DNA from: Bacteroidota bacterium
Lineage (GTDB): Bacteria > Bacteroidota > Bacteroidia > Chitinophagales > Chitinophagaceae
DNA: 7,194 nt
Assembly (NCBI GenBank): GCA_023429365.1
Contig: JAEYVW010000253.1
Coordinates: forward strand, 1 to 7,194
Direction of reading: 5' to 3'
The notes under the pieces were generated by a model. That model worked only from the letters and a program-made list of their open reading frames with translations, was not told the DNA's origin and did not search any database. Made by a program: the position numbers and the translations under genes. Positions 6,542 to 7,194 of this stretch are shown here, in pieces (the first letter of the stretch is position 1; each line of letters starts with the position of its first letter).

Positions 6542-7194
6542 GAACTATTATTACTTTATTGCGGTTTTATGGGAAAATACCCGTACTCTGGTTTTTCGGA
6601 GTTGTTTTTGTTTTTGCATGTAACAAGCCTGACAAAGAGAATACCAATGGCAAATGCGCCGATAATCCGCTGGCGGGGCTACCCTGGCTGAAAAACTTAA
6701 TAAACAATGATAACGGTTCTTATATTATTTACGAGAATGCGTTTGTTTATTCTTACACTTTCAAAGGCCGGCAGGTGATCTATTTGTGGAACAGTGCATC
6801 ATCCGATTCCCGGGAAGTAGTTTTTAATTGTGATGGTACTGAGCTGATTCCGTTTAATTCAACGGATGATTCTTGGGAGGAATTTGAAAATAAAAGAACG
6901 AACGAGGTTTTACTCTGGCAAAAAACTCCTGATCCTGATGCCAATATATGCGGCGTAAAAAACCCGTTGACTGGTTTACCCTGGCTAAGAAATTTAATTA
7001 ACGGCAATGGTGCTTACAGGTTTCATAGGGGCGCACTGATCTACTCTTATGACTATAAAGGTGAACTAGTGATCTATGTATGGAACAGGGCTGCATCTTA
7101 CTCGCCGGAAGTTGTGTTTAATTGTGACGGCGCAGAGCTTATTCCATATCCATCGTGGCCGGAATTAGAAGAGTTTAAAAATGAAAGAACAGAT
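6538..7194 (+). CDS. Lipoprotein with tandem NPLxGLPWL domains (3' end outside window)
   Basis: The frame opens at the ATG at 6538, inside the stop of the previous gene (ATGA), and stays open for 219 codons to the window edge. A hydrophobic signal (about 14-27) ends in a VFAC lipobox with C28 as the lipidated residue, followed by NKPDKEN, so the protein is an envelope lipoprotein. The mature part contains two copies of one domain: copy 1 about residues 40-121, copy 2 about 138-218. Each starts with a cysteine and NPLxGLPWLxNLIN, has a YSYxxKG strand, a VIYxWN strand and EVVFNCDGxELIP, and ends in an EEF segment. I count 41 identities in 62 aligned positions. NPL-LPWL proteins are, as I recall, common small exported proteins of Bacteroidota without known function. 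More copies may follow outside the window. Confidence 0.85.
   Translation, partial: MRTIITLLRFYGKIPVLWFFGVVFVFACNKPDKENTNGKCADNPLAGLPWLKNLINNDNGSYIIYENAFVYSYTFKGRQVIYLWNSASSDSREVVFNCDGTELIPFNSTDDSWEEFENKRTNEVLLWQKTPDPDANICGVKNPLTGLPWLRNLINGNGAYRFHRGALIYSYDYKGELVIYVWNRAASYSPEVVFNCDGAELIPYPSWPELEEFKNERTD
6655..7194 (+). repeat. Tandem coding repeat, two copies of a domain of about 98 residues
   Basis: Copy 1 spans about 6655-6900 and copy 2 about 6949-7194, joined by a 16-residue linker. Matching landmarks are C40/C138, W50/W149, W84/W182 and C98/C196, a period of 98-99 residues. Many third codon positions differ between copies (for example CTG/TTG, GGG/GGT, AAC/AAT), so the duplication is old and held by selection on the protein, not a recent copy. 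Confidence 0.85.

Noticed and set aside
6780..7007. 75-codon minus-strand frame
   Set aside because: Antisense to the tandem-repeat lipoprotein, which has a lipobox, start coupling and repeated domains on the plus strand.
1..7194. tRNA, rRNA, CRISPR array, insertion sequence or phage attachment site
   Set aside because: I looked for these on both strands and found no cloverleaf, no regular spaced repeats, no transposase or integrase and no terminal inverted repeats with target duplications.

Overview
The window looks like chromosomal DNA from a Bacteroidota bacterium, probably Chitinophagaceae or a close relative. Three things point there: promoters of the Bacteroidota type (TTTG spaced from TAnnTTTG) with very short leaders and no clear Shine-Dalgarno sequence, a BipA/TypA GTPase with a Bacteroidota-style sequence, and two exported protein families at the right end that I associate with this phylum. 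The genus call is an inference from sequence style only.

Left part (1-3514), all on the minus strand and read right to left: a membrane-anchored alpha/beta hydrolase (2504-3514), a Gfo/Idh/MocA-family NAD(P)-dependent oxidoreductase with a cysteine cluster (941-2344 or 2395), and a saccharopine dehydrogenase-family protein close to lysine 6-dehydrogenase (859 down to the left edge, 3' end missing). The gaps of 159 and 81 bp, and a separate promoter in front of the last gene, argue against one tight operon. I see no clear shared pathway.

Middle (3515-5523): a divergent intergenic region carries a near-perfect Bacteroidota promoter for typA/bipA, a 603-residue ribosome-associated GTPase. Its stop codon is followed at once by a degenerate 7-bp tandem repeat and then a strong intrinsic terminator, so typA appears to be a single-gene transcript.

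Right part (5524-7194): about 295 bp of non-coding DNA with several inverted repeats, then two exported proteins of unknown function joined by an ATGA stop/start overlap. The first is a 240-residue Sec-exported protein. The second is a lipoprotein, cut by the window edge, built of at least two copies of a domain of about 98 residues with an NPLxGLPWL signature and two cysteines per copy. Base composition drops here compared with much of typA. This coupled envelope pair is the least understood part of the window and the best candidate for an uncharacterised system, but nothing visible tells its function.
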